Origin: Halobacillus amylolyticus
GTDB taxonomy: Bacteria; Bacillota; Bacilli; Bacillales; Halobacillaceae
DNA: 64,000 nt
Reading direction: 5' to 3'
Assembly (NCBI RefSeq): GCF_022921115.1
Contig: NZ_CP095075.1
Location: 1,750,001 to 1,814,000, forward strand
Of this stretch, positions 18,274 through 28,134 are shown piece after piece. Every line of letters starts with the position of its first letter. Positions within the stretch are counted from its first letter, which is position 1. Under the pieces are notes generated by a model that searched no databases, was not told where the DNA came from, and was given only the letters and a program-made list of their open reading frames with translations. Position numbers and translations under genes: made by a program.

Positions 18274-19248
18274 CTATATATTTTCTTCCTTTTTCATATA
18301 TTCTTCACGTATTTGAGATAAAGATTTTCCACTTTCTTTATGAATAGCAAAAACATACGTTTGAACACTTGACCAATCAAATATTCCTTTCAACCATTTT
18401 TGCATTGATAGTTCTTCCTCGTTAACTTCTACATTCCCATTTCCCTTTAAAATAGCTTCTTCGTTTCGTCCTTTAGGTAGGATAACATCCCCCGGCTTTA
18501 CAACACCCCACTCGAGCATGTCATCAATTTTAGGTAGTTTCCGGCGAATAACCCTCTTCTTCTTTGTAAAACTATAGGTTAAATCATCTAAAAAATTTAC
18601 ATAGTAATCCTCATAATTAGTCAGAGGAAGCAATTTTTCGATTCCTAAATATAGTTCCTCGTCTATATTGTACGGAATTAGCTTAAAACAACATATATCA
18701 ACATTATTACTATTTAACCAAGCGATTGCTGATAACGTTTGTTCATCATAATCGGAAGCTGCTAATATAATACGTTGGCCGTTATTGAAAGTATGCTCTG
18801 CATTATTGCTACTTAAGAAATCATTCAGCTTTCTTGAAGCTAATTCTGTACTTGTCAATGAAGTGTTTTGAAATTCGCTGGAGTACTTATCGATGTATGG
18901 AGCATAAATTTTATTGACTAAGTCTTCTTGATCCTTAATAGTAGCATAACTAGCAGCATATCTTATCGCCTGAAATTCAAAGGGTTCTTTCCTCGACGAT
19001 ATGTCTTTCCGATCTCTTTTAATCTCGATCAAAACAATATTCCCTTTATTGTCAACCGCAGTTAAGTCACTAATCCCTTGACTCACGTTTCGGACTTGTT
19101 TACCAACAATAAGCATTGATTCTTCTTCATCACAGATCATATCTATATTTTGTCTAAGCAACTCTTCAATATCGCTTTCTTGTAACCCGATGGCAGCAAA
19201 AGTAGCAGCTTCAAGCTTATCAGCTCTGTTGTTAGTAATTTTGTACAT
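18274..19248 (-). CDS. NucS/DUF91-like PD-(D/E)XK nuclease-fold protein
   Basis: The 324-residue protein has the nuclease-fold core GISDLTAVDNKGNIVLIEIK near residues 57-76. The acidic D, and E followed by K in LIEIKRD, match the DUF91/NucS-type PD-(D/E)XK motif. A following segment FEFQAIRYAASYATIKD is typical of these proteins. The C-terminal 100 residues hold a basic patch (KKKRVIRRK) and a GDVILPKGRNEEAIL segment that could be a small DNA-binding domain. It is a single gene with its own terminator, in a defence island; cutting of foreign or mismatched DNA is plausible. The binding site GGGGGG lies directly before the start. Confidence 0.65.
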   Translation of the reverse strand: MYKITNNRADKLEAATFAAIGLQESDIEELLRQNIDMICDEEESMLIVGKQVRNVSQGISDLTAVDNKGNIVLIEIKRDRKDISSRKEPFEFQAIRYAASYATIKDQEDLVNKIYAPYIDKYSSEFQNTSLTSTELASRKLNDFLSSNNAEHTFNNGQRIILAASDYDEQTLSAIAWLNSNNVDICCFKLIPYNIDEELYLGIEKLLPLTNYEDYYVNFLDDLTYSFTKKKRVIRRKLPKIDDMLEWGVVKPGDVILPKGRNEEAILKGNGNVEVNEEELSMQKWLKGIFDWSSVQTYVFAIHKESGKSLSQIREEYMKKEENI

Positions 19249-19308
19249 AATTTCCCCCCCTGCTATTTATGAAAATGATATTGGTATAATTGAGGTAATC
19301 AAAGCCAT

Positions 19309-19446
19309 ACGGAACACCTGATTGCTCTCAAGGAATCGGAAGAGCTGGATAATCTCAAACAAAAAGTTTATACATATGAAGCTTTTCTTAATGAAATTGG
19401 CAAGGAGAAGTTCATAATCGAAGCTAATGATTTAGTTAAAAATTAA
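19309..19446 (+). pseudogene. 3' fragment of an unidentified gene
   Basis: The frame reads EHLIALKESEELDNLKQKVY then FLNEIGKEKFIIEANDLVKN and stops at TAA 19444-19446. It is helical and charged, with no start or binding site. The stop is followed by a terminator-like stem that is itself split by an inserted element, which supports this being the true end of an old gene. Confidence 0.4.
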
Positions 19447-19474
19447 TAATGAGTATAACCCCCTCCTAACCCTG

Positions 19475-19611
19475 TAGGCCACTGAAAAACTATACTATTA
19501 ATAAAAATCGCTTAGTTATGTCTATATGGAGGCGCCTTCCCAACTGTTATCATCTAAATGTAGTGGCTGGCCTTCTGGAATTTTCATTAGTAAGCACTTT
19601 TTCAGTGGCCT
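19475..19611. mobile_element. 137-bp MITE-like element with IS1182-type ends
   Basis: The ends are inverted: AGGCCACTGAAAAAC at 19476-19490 and its near complement, ending TTTTTCAGTGGCCT, at 19598-19611. They look to me like IS1182-family terminal repeats. The flanks carry a 9-bp direct repeat CTAACCCTG (19466-19474 and 19612-19620), a clean target duplication. No gene lies inside. Removing the element restores a hairpin, ACCCCC...GGGGGT, that would end the upstream fragment. Confidence 0.7.
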
Positions 19612-19620
19612 CTAACCCTG

Positions 19621-19932
19621 AAGGGGGGTACACTTATATCAATTGTCATTACGTCGGGGCAATCTATAAATACAGTTTGCCTAATCTAATAACCTTTTAA
19701 TAGCATAGTGTAAAAATGTTTAAGGGCAAACATACTTATTGCCATCCATTTATTTAGGTCATACTTGCACTAACTTTTATAAAACAGCTCCTTGTAATAT
19801 CTGTCAATTTCCAGCCGCAAATAAATAATCTCTGTTTGTGAATACCACGAAATTTAAAGCTTACACATTAACCTTTTTTTAGATTATGTCGTCCTTCAAA
19901 CCTTTTTAGTCTTCTATCATTCCCATATGAGT
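19621..19932. other. Intergenic region, no feature seen
   Basis: About 310 AT-rich bases downstream of the type ISP gene. No frame, repeat or strong terminator is visible. Confidence 0.4.
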
Positions 19933-22900
19933 TTAACTATCATCAACCACCTCAAACTTAGGTAACTGCTCCACCAATTCAATCGTCTTCATACTTACCG
20001 TAATCACAGACAACAACAAATTCAAAATATACTTAGGATCATTACTAAATTCGTTAGGATCATCAGTAATACCTGACTTCTTATCGGTCTTAACTTGATA
20101 CTGGTCAATAATCCATTCAATCGCAGGACGACCGTTGACGACATAATTATAAGCTTCATTAGGAATATTTTTAATCGTGATATTTCCATTAAAAATAATC
20201 GTATCCAAAACACCTTTTTTGGATGTTTCATTTTCTTCACACGATAATTTGGTTCGGGACCTGTGATTTGAACGTCAACGCCGTCCCAACTTGGTTGGTT
20301 TTCATAGTTCAAATGCAAATTGGCAAGTTTGCGTCCGATTTCGACATATTTTTCTTTGTTTTTGAGTAAAGGGATACGTGGTAATGCCTTTTGTAAATCA
20401 TGAGCGTACTTTTCACGATATTCTGTTGAGTGGAGAACACCGTAAATATAGTAAAAAGTATCTTCTGAGTCCAATTCGAATTTCTGTCTAACGTTGTATT
20501 CATCCGAAATCAAACCAGCTGGATCATTATTCTTTAGATAAAAACCTTTGCCTGTAGAAATATAGTGAAAATTTGGGATTTCCTTAGTAATTAAAGCAGA
20601 AAAGTTTGATTTTTCTCCTGCACCTTGAATAATAATTCCTATATTTTCTTTATTGAAGATATTATCCATATTGCCAGAACTTTCAATAATTTCTCTCTTA
20701 AAGTACAAGCATTTCTTTGTAAAGGGACGATACATACTTACAACTACTTTACCATCAGCTACAATTTTCTCTGACCTATCAAAACGTTGGAACAGTGCAC
20801 GCGTCCACTTAATATAAGAGTCAACTCTGTTTGTTTTCTTTTGACGTTCGGCAATGTTAGCAATATTTGATAAACGATCAATTTCAGAATTATACCTTGC
20901 AATCATCTTTTCAGAGTTAGACTTAACCGCTTTGTCTGAAAAATTGTATGTCCAACTATCACGGTTTGTCTTTAGACCAGCTGCTCGCTTTTTGAAAAAT
21001 TCTTCAATAGACAAATACTTATCATAATTCTCATCACGTTGGTTAATCCAGTCATTATTCTTATCAGGGACAATTGTCTGCCAATCAATACCTACAATAG
21101 ATTGGCTATTACGCAAGATAGCAAGCTTCTCTTCACGGCTAAGATAGTCCCCAATATCATGATAATGTACTACATGGTCATCACTACCATCTTTAACAAG
21201 GATACTTATCGCAATCGGTGTACGACTACCAGAACCAAAAATTTTACCTCCCTCACGGCGTGAGGTTTCACCTTGTGTACGTTGGTCACCGCGCAAATTA
21301 AAAATATACAGATGATTGAATTCTTCGTAGAGTGATTTACGGAGGCCATCAGCTGCACGACTGTCAATATATTGTCCATTGGAAACGAAGCCAATAACAC
21401 CCTTTTGATTCAATCGATCAGATGACCAACGAATTGCTCTAATATAAGAATCATATAGTGATGTCTTATTTACTGCCGTTGAGTTTTTTGCATAAGTACG
21501 TTCAACGGCTGCATCTAATTTAGGGTATTTCAAATTTTTAGCATCGTCATTTCCAGAATTCTGACCAGTTGAATATGGAGGATTCCCAATAATCGCTGTA
21601 ATTGGCACATCCTGCTGACGCTTCAAACGTTCGTCATTAGTCCCAAAGTAAGTATCATCAAGCTTACCTTCGTTTTCGGTGCTCTCAAAAGTATCAGTCA
21701 GTACGATACCTTCAAAAGGCACATAACCTTGTGCATCACCATTAATTTCATCGAATGTTGCTTCTATATTAATAGCCGCAATGTAATAACTCAAAAGCAC
21801 AATTTCATTGGCATGTAATTCTTGTGTGAATTTTCGTGTTATATCTGCAAGGGGAATCTCACCAACATCCACTTTTTCTTTGAGGTAGGTCAAAATACGA
21901 ACAATAAAGGTTCCAGTTCCTGTGAATGGATCAAGAATATTCACCCCTTCACTGGCTAATGACTTACCAAAATGTTGGTTCAGCACATCATCTACTGACT
22001 TCACAATGAAATCGCAAATTTCAATCGGTGTAAAGACGATTCCTAACCGTTCAGTAGTTGATTTGAACCCAGTTGAGAAGAATTTATCGTATAGAGTAAT
22101 AATGATTTTTTGTTTACCCTCTGCATTATCGACACCACTCGCTCGTAATTTAACAGACTCATAAAATGGTGCAAGTTTTTCTTGTTCTTTCTCAAAACCA
22201 GCTTTTTGCAATTCATTGACAATGGTTTCCATTGCTTGCGAAACGGGATTATTATTGACAAAGCTATATTCGTCAAATAGAGCTTCAAATATTGGCTTTG
22301 TAATTAAATGTTGGGCAAGCATCTCAACGGCAGAGTCTCGTGTAATAGTTACGTTGATATTATGCTGCAAGCCATGAACAAACTTAGTGAATTCATTCTT
22401 GATAGGATTGTCTTTATCATCAAGTCTTTCATTTATCCATCTAATATAACGTTGAGCAATTTCATTAACGTCCTTTGACCAGTCTTCAAGATAGCGTCTA
22501 TCACCAACTTTTTGCACGATTTTACCATAAATAGCATCTTGAATCTCATCCCAAAGTTGCAATTCTGTTTGAACAGGTTGTTCTACGTCAACACCCTGTC
22601 CATCTGCACCCTCTACATAAGGTTTTCTAGGTCGTCCTTTACCAGGATTAATGATATTGAGGTTATCGGGTTTTTTCTTGTTGAGTTGGAGTTGATTAAC
22701 AATAGCGTTAAAACGTTCATCAGTAGAGCGTAAAGCATTTAATACCTGCCAAACTGCTGCATAAGTCTTATTGTCATCGAGAACATTTTCAGGCGTCACA
22801 CCTGCAGGGATGACTATCGGCAGAATGATATATCCGTATTCTTTTCCATCAAACTTTCGCATAATACGTCCAACTGCTTGGACAATATCTACTTGCGATT

Positions 22901-24629
22901 TCTTAGGAGAAAAGAAGATAACTCCATCAAGGTTTGGAACATCGATTCCTTCAGTTAAAAATTTCACATTGGATAAGACACGGGCTTCATTATTATCAAT
23001 CTCACCCGCAAGCCAATCAAGCGCTTCTTTCTTTTGTAAAGCATTCAAAGTACCATCTACGTGGCGAACATCAATTTGGAAACTTTCTTCAGCGCTATTG
23101 CCAAGATATTCATTCACTACATTATTAAATCTTTCGGAGATTTTTTTCGAATTAGCTATGTTGTCAATAAAGGAAATGGCCCGTTTCATTGGTTGCCCAC
23201 TGACTTTACCTGTTGCGCCCTCACGTTTAATCATTCCATTCCAAACACCTACAATACGTCCAACATCATCTAAATTTAATCCGTTCTCAGAATCAGCAAG
23301 AGTCTTTTGGAGATTCTTAGTCATCGCTTCTTCTTCAACTGTCAGGACCATTACTTTGTAATCAGTCAGGTAGCCACGTCCAACTGCTTCACCAAAACCT
23401 AAACGAAAAATTTCTGTACCAAAAATAGATTCGTCATCCATAGAGGACATAACAACAGACTTTTCAACGCCTTTTGATTTGGCATCATCTGAATAAATTT
23501 TTGGTGTTGCTGTTTGGTAGAGTCTAAGTTTTCCTTTTACGTTATCGTTGCTATGAACTTTCGTAAATGTACTATCTTCTTGACCTTGCTCCTTAAATCC
23601 TGTTGTTCTATGCGCTTCATCTGACACAATAAAGTCAAATTCAGGATATCCCAGATCTTGTGCTTGCTGGATAACGTCGATTGATTGATAAGTGCTAAAA
23701 ATAACGTTCACCGTCACCTTGTCACTCTCATATTTTAATGATTGATAATTTTTTACAACCTCATTTGCATTTGTCGTAGCTGGAAAACCAATATCAGTTG
23801 CTAAGATGTCAACATCATCATCATTTGTTTTTTTCTTAGTTGCTTTTCTATCAGATGTAACAGCAAATGAATTAAAATGTAAATCGTCAGAACTATCAGC
23901 ATTCCAGCTAAACAATGTTTGTGTTAAAAGTTGAATACTCGGTACAAAATACAATACATTATAAACTTTTTGACCACTGTCTCTGGCAAACTGTTCTACC
24001 ATTTTTAGTGAGGTGAATGTCTTACCTGTTCCAGGTGCCATAACAAGCATTCCACGGTCATGCGTCTTAAAATATTCTTTTGCAAGTTCAATCGCTTTAG
24101 ATTGATAATCACGTGTGTTCTTGTAAGACTTTACAATAATCTCTTTAGGCTTTTCAAAGTCTACAGTAGACCAATTAACTCTTGAGTGACGCAAATCAGA
24201 TAAACCAATCTTTTGAACTTGCTTGGTTTGTGAATCAACTGTGTCAAGTGCATTTTGATTCCATTCATCAGTAGTAGAGACAATCATACCCGCACTATAA
24301 TAGCTTTTACCAAGCTCTGCAATAAATGAATTGATTTCAGCCTTGCCAACTTTTCCTTGATAAAACTTGGCTTGGATTGCAGTTAGTTCACCCGTATTGC
24401 GGTTTTTGGCAACCAAGTCCACGCCAGTATCCTTCTTGGGAATACCATATTCTTCTGGTACATCTTTTAGTTGCCAAACATCAGAATATAGGTTCTTGTA
24501 GATTGGTTCATTTTGTAAATATATTTGTACTAACTGTTCAAAGTAAGTACCACGATCACGTTGGATAGTACCTGCAGATTCATTGATGATTTTAATGAGA
24601 TGATCAAATGATTGTATAGAAGTATTCAT
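19933..24629 (-). pseudogene. Type ISP restriction-modification enzyme (helicase-nuclease-methylase in one chain), frameshifted near its end
   Basis: The main frame (24629-20022) encodes, in order: an Mrr-like nuclease (DTGVDLVAKN and AIQAKFYQG, residues 66-92), an SF2 helicase (Walker A APGTGKT near 200, then SDEAHRTTG), an N6-adenine methyltransferase (DPFTGTGTFIVR near 900 and NPPYS near 1019), and a target-recognition domain. This is the LlaGI-like single-protein architecture, usually about 1,570 residues: it methylates its site, and translocates then cuts when two sites collide. At 20215-20220 a six-base run (A on the coding strand) is one base short. Adding one A gives KHPKKGVLDTIIFNGN and continues through the normal C-terminus, NIPNEAYNYVVNGRPAIEWI, to 19933. 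Without it the protein ends in about 65 aberrant residues. Confidence 0.85.
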
Positions 24630-25433
24630 AAATTATTGCTCCTTATATTTCAAAAACTCTATCTAGAGGCAGAAATTTTCTTTTTTGATAGCAAAAATAT
24701 TTGCTATTTTTATTATATCGTTTTATCGAGATTATTACATTTGATTTTGTATTGTTCTTCCCAATCATTTTGAATGGCATTAGATATACTCTCTTAGCTT
24801 CGAAATTTAAATCTGAAGAATATGGGAATCTTCCAGGTAAACTGGAACATGTTTTAATTTCACAATATGGATTTGTAATATCTTGGCAAATATCAATAAC
24901 ATTCATGAAATTCACTAGTCCGTACAGCTAAGCTAGAAGAGAATTCATTTTTTGAGTCTGAATATACACTAATTGTGCTTTGTCAGTATGGATAATGCTG
25001 CTTGTACTCTAAAGTCTAGAAAATATCTTTAAAGCCCTGAATTTCCAGATTAACTTGTTTATCTTCGCCAATATTACTTCTTAAAAGAGGAACAAACCAT
25101 CTTTCAACAAACTTATCAATGACTTCAGGTAGTGTTTTGAAATTGCATGAATCGATAATGAAGGAATCAAGATATATTTTTTATACAGGAATGCTAAAAG
25201 GATTTAATGAACACTTAAACTTATGTTTAAAATACATTAGTTCCCTCCATACCTAAGGATATCAGTACATGATTTGCTTCTCTTTCTTAGAAAACAATAA
25301 TTTTCTCTGTGAACTTAATTCTTAAAAATTAGGAACAATAAGGGATGGATAACTGTTTATTCAAGAAACAGTAGTACCGGAGGGCATGGTCGAACCGGCA
25401 CTCACGAAGTAACACGATTTTCGGTTGCTCACT
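24630..25433. other. 800-base region without an intact gene
   Basis: Opposing frames overlap at 24643-24931 and neither has a good binding site, so I do not call a gene there. A decayed minus-strand fragment occupies 25016-25186 and is listed separately. The rest is AT-rich. Confidence 0.4.
25016..25186 (-). pseudogene. Unidentified C-terminal gene fragment
   Basis: The minus strand reads DSFIIDSCNFKTLPEVIDKF, then VERWFVPLLRSNIGEDKQVN, then a stop at 25018-25016. The sequence is protein-like (regular hydrophobic spacing and a clean stop) but has no start. I cannot name the family. Confidence 0.4.
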
Positions 25434-26339
25434 CTACCTCTCTATTACTAAATCATTTTCTTTCTTAATTTCTCTATTCCAGTCTTTATTTGTAGGTAAA
25501 TCAATTTTAGTTACTTCTTTATTAATTAGCCGTTGATACTTATTAGCAAACTCACGCCCAGCCTTATCATTATCCGTACAAAAAGTTATGTGATTCATCT
25601 TATGACCTTCCTTGCCCATCCGTTTGATTTCATCAATCATGGTCTGACGCTTAAGCCCAGACATGGAAACTAATCGAGTATCTTGTAACTTCCCTTTTTT
25701 AATACTCCAGTAAGACAACGCATCAATCTGGCTCTCAAAAAGATAAATAGAATTAGGCTTACCAATATCCACAGAAAAACCAGCTGATCCATGGCTGTTC
25801 CTATCAATGCCTTTAAACATCCGCCCGTCTTTCATTGGAGAGGTTCCTTGTCGATCCGCTCCAACTATCTCTCCTTTCTGTTTCCACTTAAACACCACAT
25901 TCCCGAGCTTATCCTGTGCGATTAAATCTTTATTATCAAGCCAATGAACAATCTTTGGGTGAATCTTCCGTTCATTCGTAAGATAATCTTTAGCTCTCTT
26001 CCTATCGTTCACTTCATAATGAAAAGGGTATTGATAAGGCTCTTTAGGCTTTTGCTCTTGGACATTGTCTTTCACTTTATAACCTTGCTCATTTAAATCT
26101 AATACCGCCTCTGGAAAGCTCATGCCGTAAAACATTTTGGCAAAGTTAATGACTCCAGCTCCTTTTTCGTCTCTGGAATTCCAGGCATACATTTGGTCTT
26201 TAATCACTAGGCTGTCATGCACTTGATGCCGGTAATACCTTCCTTCTCTATTCAATGGCTCCCCTTTACGCTCCAGATAGTCTATAAGATCCACATTAAG
26301 AGCAACCTCCACTTGGTCCGCGCTTACATGTTTGGCCAT
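25434..26339 (-). CDS. DUF3991/Toprim-domain protein of a conjugative element (primase-like)
   Basis: The 301-residue protein has an N-terminal CHC2-like region without a full zinc finger (VDLIDYLERKGEPLNREGRYYRHQ, residues 17-40, and AGVINFAKMFYGMSF near residue 60). A DUF3991 segment follows (YLTNERKIHPKIVHWLD), then a Toprim domain with IYLFESQIDALSYWSI near residue 200 and ITFCTDNDKAGREFA near residue 258, whose acidic E and DxD-type residues bind metal. Such proteins accompany relaxases on plasmids and integrative elements of Firmicutes and probably prime DNA synthesis in transfer. No relaxase is left nearby. A GAGGAGG binding site lies just upstream. Confidence 0.8.
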   Translation of the reverse strand: MAKHVSADQVEVALNVDLIDYLERKGEPLNREGRYYRHQVHDSLVIKDQMYAWNSRDEKGAGVINFAKMFYGMSFPEAVLDLNEQGYKVKDNVQEQKPKEPYQYPFHYEVNDRKRAKDYLTNERKIHPKIVHWLDNKDLIAQDKLGNVVFKWKQKGEIVGADRQGTSPMKDGRMFKGIDRNSHGSAGFSVDIGKPNSIYLFESQIDALSYWSIKKGKLQDTRLVSMSGLKRQTMIDEIKRMGKEGHKMNHITFCTDNDKAGREFANKYQRLINKEVTKIDLPTNKDWNREIKKENDLVIER

Positions 26340-26370
26340 GCAGCACTTCCTCCTCTCTAAAAGTAGATAT

Positions 26371-26400
26371 AAAAAAAGACAGGGAGAAAACTCCCTGTCT
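26371..26400 (-). terminator. Terminator between the ArdC-like and Toprim genes
   Basis: AGACAGGGAG and CTCCCTGTCT form a perfect 10-bp stem with a four-base loop, and the minus strand continues with seven T. It ends the ArdC-like transcript upstream of the Toprim gene. Confidence 0.85.
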
Positions 26401-27565
26401 ACCGTTCAACCTCTACTTTTTCTTTTTGTTTTTCCTTCTGATGAAAATCCCCCTTATTCCCCTTCCCATGCTTCATTTCTGAAGTGGTGCTTTCTTTCTC
26501 TTCATGGAACTCTCGATCTAGCTTACTTTCAATTTGGGATAGTCGTTGTTCTCCACGATCCGATAAAGGCAACTCTTTTAATTCTTGAAGAGATTCCTTT
26601 TTGAATTGATAAACCTCTTCTTTACTGTGAGTTTCTTGAAAAGCACGCATCTGATTTAAGCGTTCTTGCCGATCGTTGTTTTCTTCTTTATCCAACTCTT
26701 TTCCAACTGTTGGTTCAATAAAGTTCATAAGCTCCTTCTTATAAGCATCTTTGAAATCTTGATGGGAATAATCCTCTCCGACCTTTTCTTCCTTACCAAA
26801 TGGCCCGCTATCTTTTTCAACCTTGCTCACCTGGCTTCGGTACATTTCCCGAAGCTTTTCTGAAGGCAAAGTCTCTCTTTCTTGTTTCTCTTCTTCTATT
26901 TCATGTTTTGGTTCTTTAACACTCATTGTTTTCTCCCCTTCCTTTTCTTGACCCATGGATTCTTCAATGGTCGTAATAAATTCTTTAGCTGTTGACTGAA
27001 CTTCTTGTAATAAGCTCTCATGGTCTTTAAATTCATGATCCTTGGTCCAGTGATGCAGATAGTCTAATGAGTAGTCACTGGTATCAATATTGAAATAAGA
27101 AGCAACCGTATAAGCTGTCATTTCCGCCTGAAATTCTTTCTCCGGTTTGGTGTATTCATTTATGTTTTCCTTTGTGTGAAGCTTGGCATGAGTCAGTTCA
27201 TGTAACAGAGTTTTTGTGTTTTGTCGCTCAGAGTTACGGGGATTAAGAGCGACTTCATCTCGCCCGGTGTAACTTACACCTTTAGCTGCTCCTAACTCTT
27301 CATAAGGCTCTACAATTTGTATGTTGTTTTTATCGGCTATAGCCTCCATCCCTTGTCGAAGCTGGGTGTAGTTTTCAACCTCCCCATCGATCCATTTGTT
27401 AGGAAAGATTTGAGGCAGATCTTTTTGAGTTGCTGTTGTCTGGGGAACATCAAACACACTCCCTGTAGAATAAACAAGACGGCCATCTCGTTTGTCGAGT
27501 TGACCGCCTTTGACTTGTTGCTTTTCTGTTTTCGCCGCATATTTAAAAGGTTCCCATTCCCCTTT
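26399..27565 (-). pseudogene. ArdC-like / ImmA-IrrE-type zinc metallopeptidase, 5' truncated
   Basis: The frame open from ATG 27457 gives 352 residues. It contains the zinc-binding motif LLHELTHAKLH near residue 90 and a conserved downstream glutamate in EFQAEMTAYTVASY. Upstream, the same frame stays open without a start and reads KGGQLDKRDGRLVYSTGSVF, the usual entry to this domain in ArdC-like proteins, so the N-terminal single-strand-DNA-binding part has been lost. The C-terminal 180 residues are a charged, coiled tail. ArdC-type proteins protect incoming plasmid DNA and ease conjugation. Together with the Toprim gene this marks a decayed conjugative element. Expression from the internal ATG cannot be excluded. 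Confidence 0.7.
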
Positions 27566-27654
27566 TGTAATTTTTATTCAAGCCTTCTTTTCAAAATAAT
27601 GATGCAATCGATACTCCTGTAGAAGTCGTCCTGTATGGAGTTTTATTTCGTTAC

Positions 27655-27978
27655 TCAATCCTGAACCTCAACGAGATAAATTTGTTCTTTAAAGGCTCCT
27701 CTTTTTTCGGCTTTATCCTTACGAATCCTCTCCACCTTATCCATAGATGCCCCATGAACATTTGCCAGGGCATGCATTAATTCAAGTAAATCAGCCATTT
27801 CCTTTAATGCTTCCTCGTCATTTTCCGCTGTGAGGTATTCGTTTAGCTCTTCCTGAAGTTTAGCCTTCAGTGAATTTATGTATTATTTATCATCTAGAAT
27901 CTTCGTTTCAAATTCCTTCCCTGTTTTTTCGATGATATCTGGAATTCTATCGCGTACAAGTTTGTTATAAACCGGCAT
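27655..27978 (-). pseudogene. MazG-like nucleotide pyrophosphohydrolase with an in-frame stop
   Basis: From ATG 27978, with AGGGAGAG upstream, the frame reads MPVYNKLVRDRIPDIIEKTG then KILDDK, a TAA, and directly YINSLKAKLQEELNEYL in the same frame. The later part has EEALKEMADLLELMHALA, the acidic metal-binding helix of MazG-like NTP pyrophosphohydrolases. The full length would be 107 residues, normal for this phosphoribosyl-ATP-pyrophosphohydrolase-like family. A single nonsense codon at position 32 therefore interrupts an otherwise intact gene. Confidence 0.75.
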
Positions 27979-28059
27979 ATTATTCTCTCCCTGCATATAT
28001 AATGGTTCTGCTTAACTTTATTATAAATCATATATACAATTTCGACATTAGACCTATAT

Positions 28060-28102
28060 AAAAAAACCAAGCCATCGTTTACCCAGAACGACGCTTGGCT
28101 TT
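28060..28102 (-). terminator. Terminator of the sugar operon
   Basis: On the minus strand AGCCAAGCGTCGTT pairs with AACGATGGCTTGG (one bulge) and runs into TTTTTTT. It lies 33 bases past the stop of the GH13 gene, closing the nine-gene operon. Confidence 0.85.
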
Positions 28103-28134
28103 CAAAATATGATTTCTCTAAAATTAGTGGCTTC

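Noticed and set aside
22771..23361. A 196-codon plus-strand frame inside the type ISP gene
   Set aside because: It lies opposite a clear helicase domain and its translation has serine/arginine-rich, antisense-like composition.
24643..24931. Opposing small frames on both strands
   Set aside because: Neither has a good ribosome binding site or family match, and I could not decide between them.
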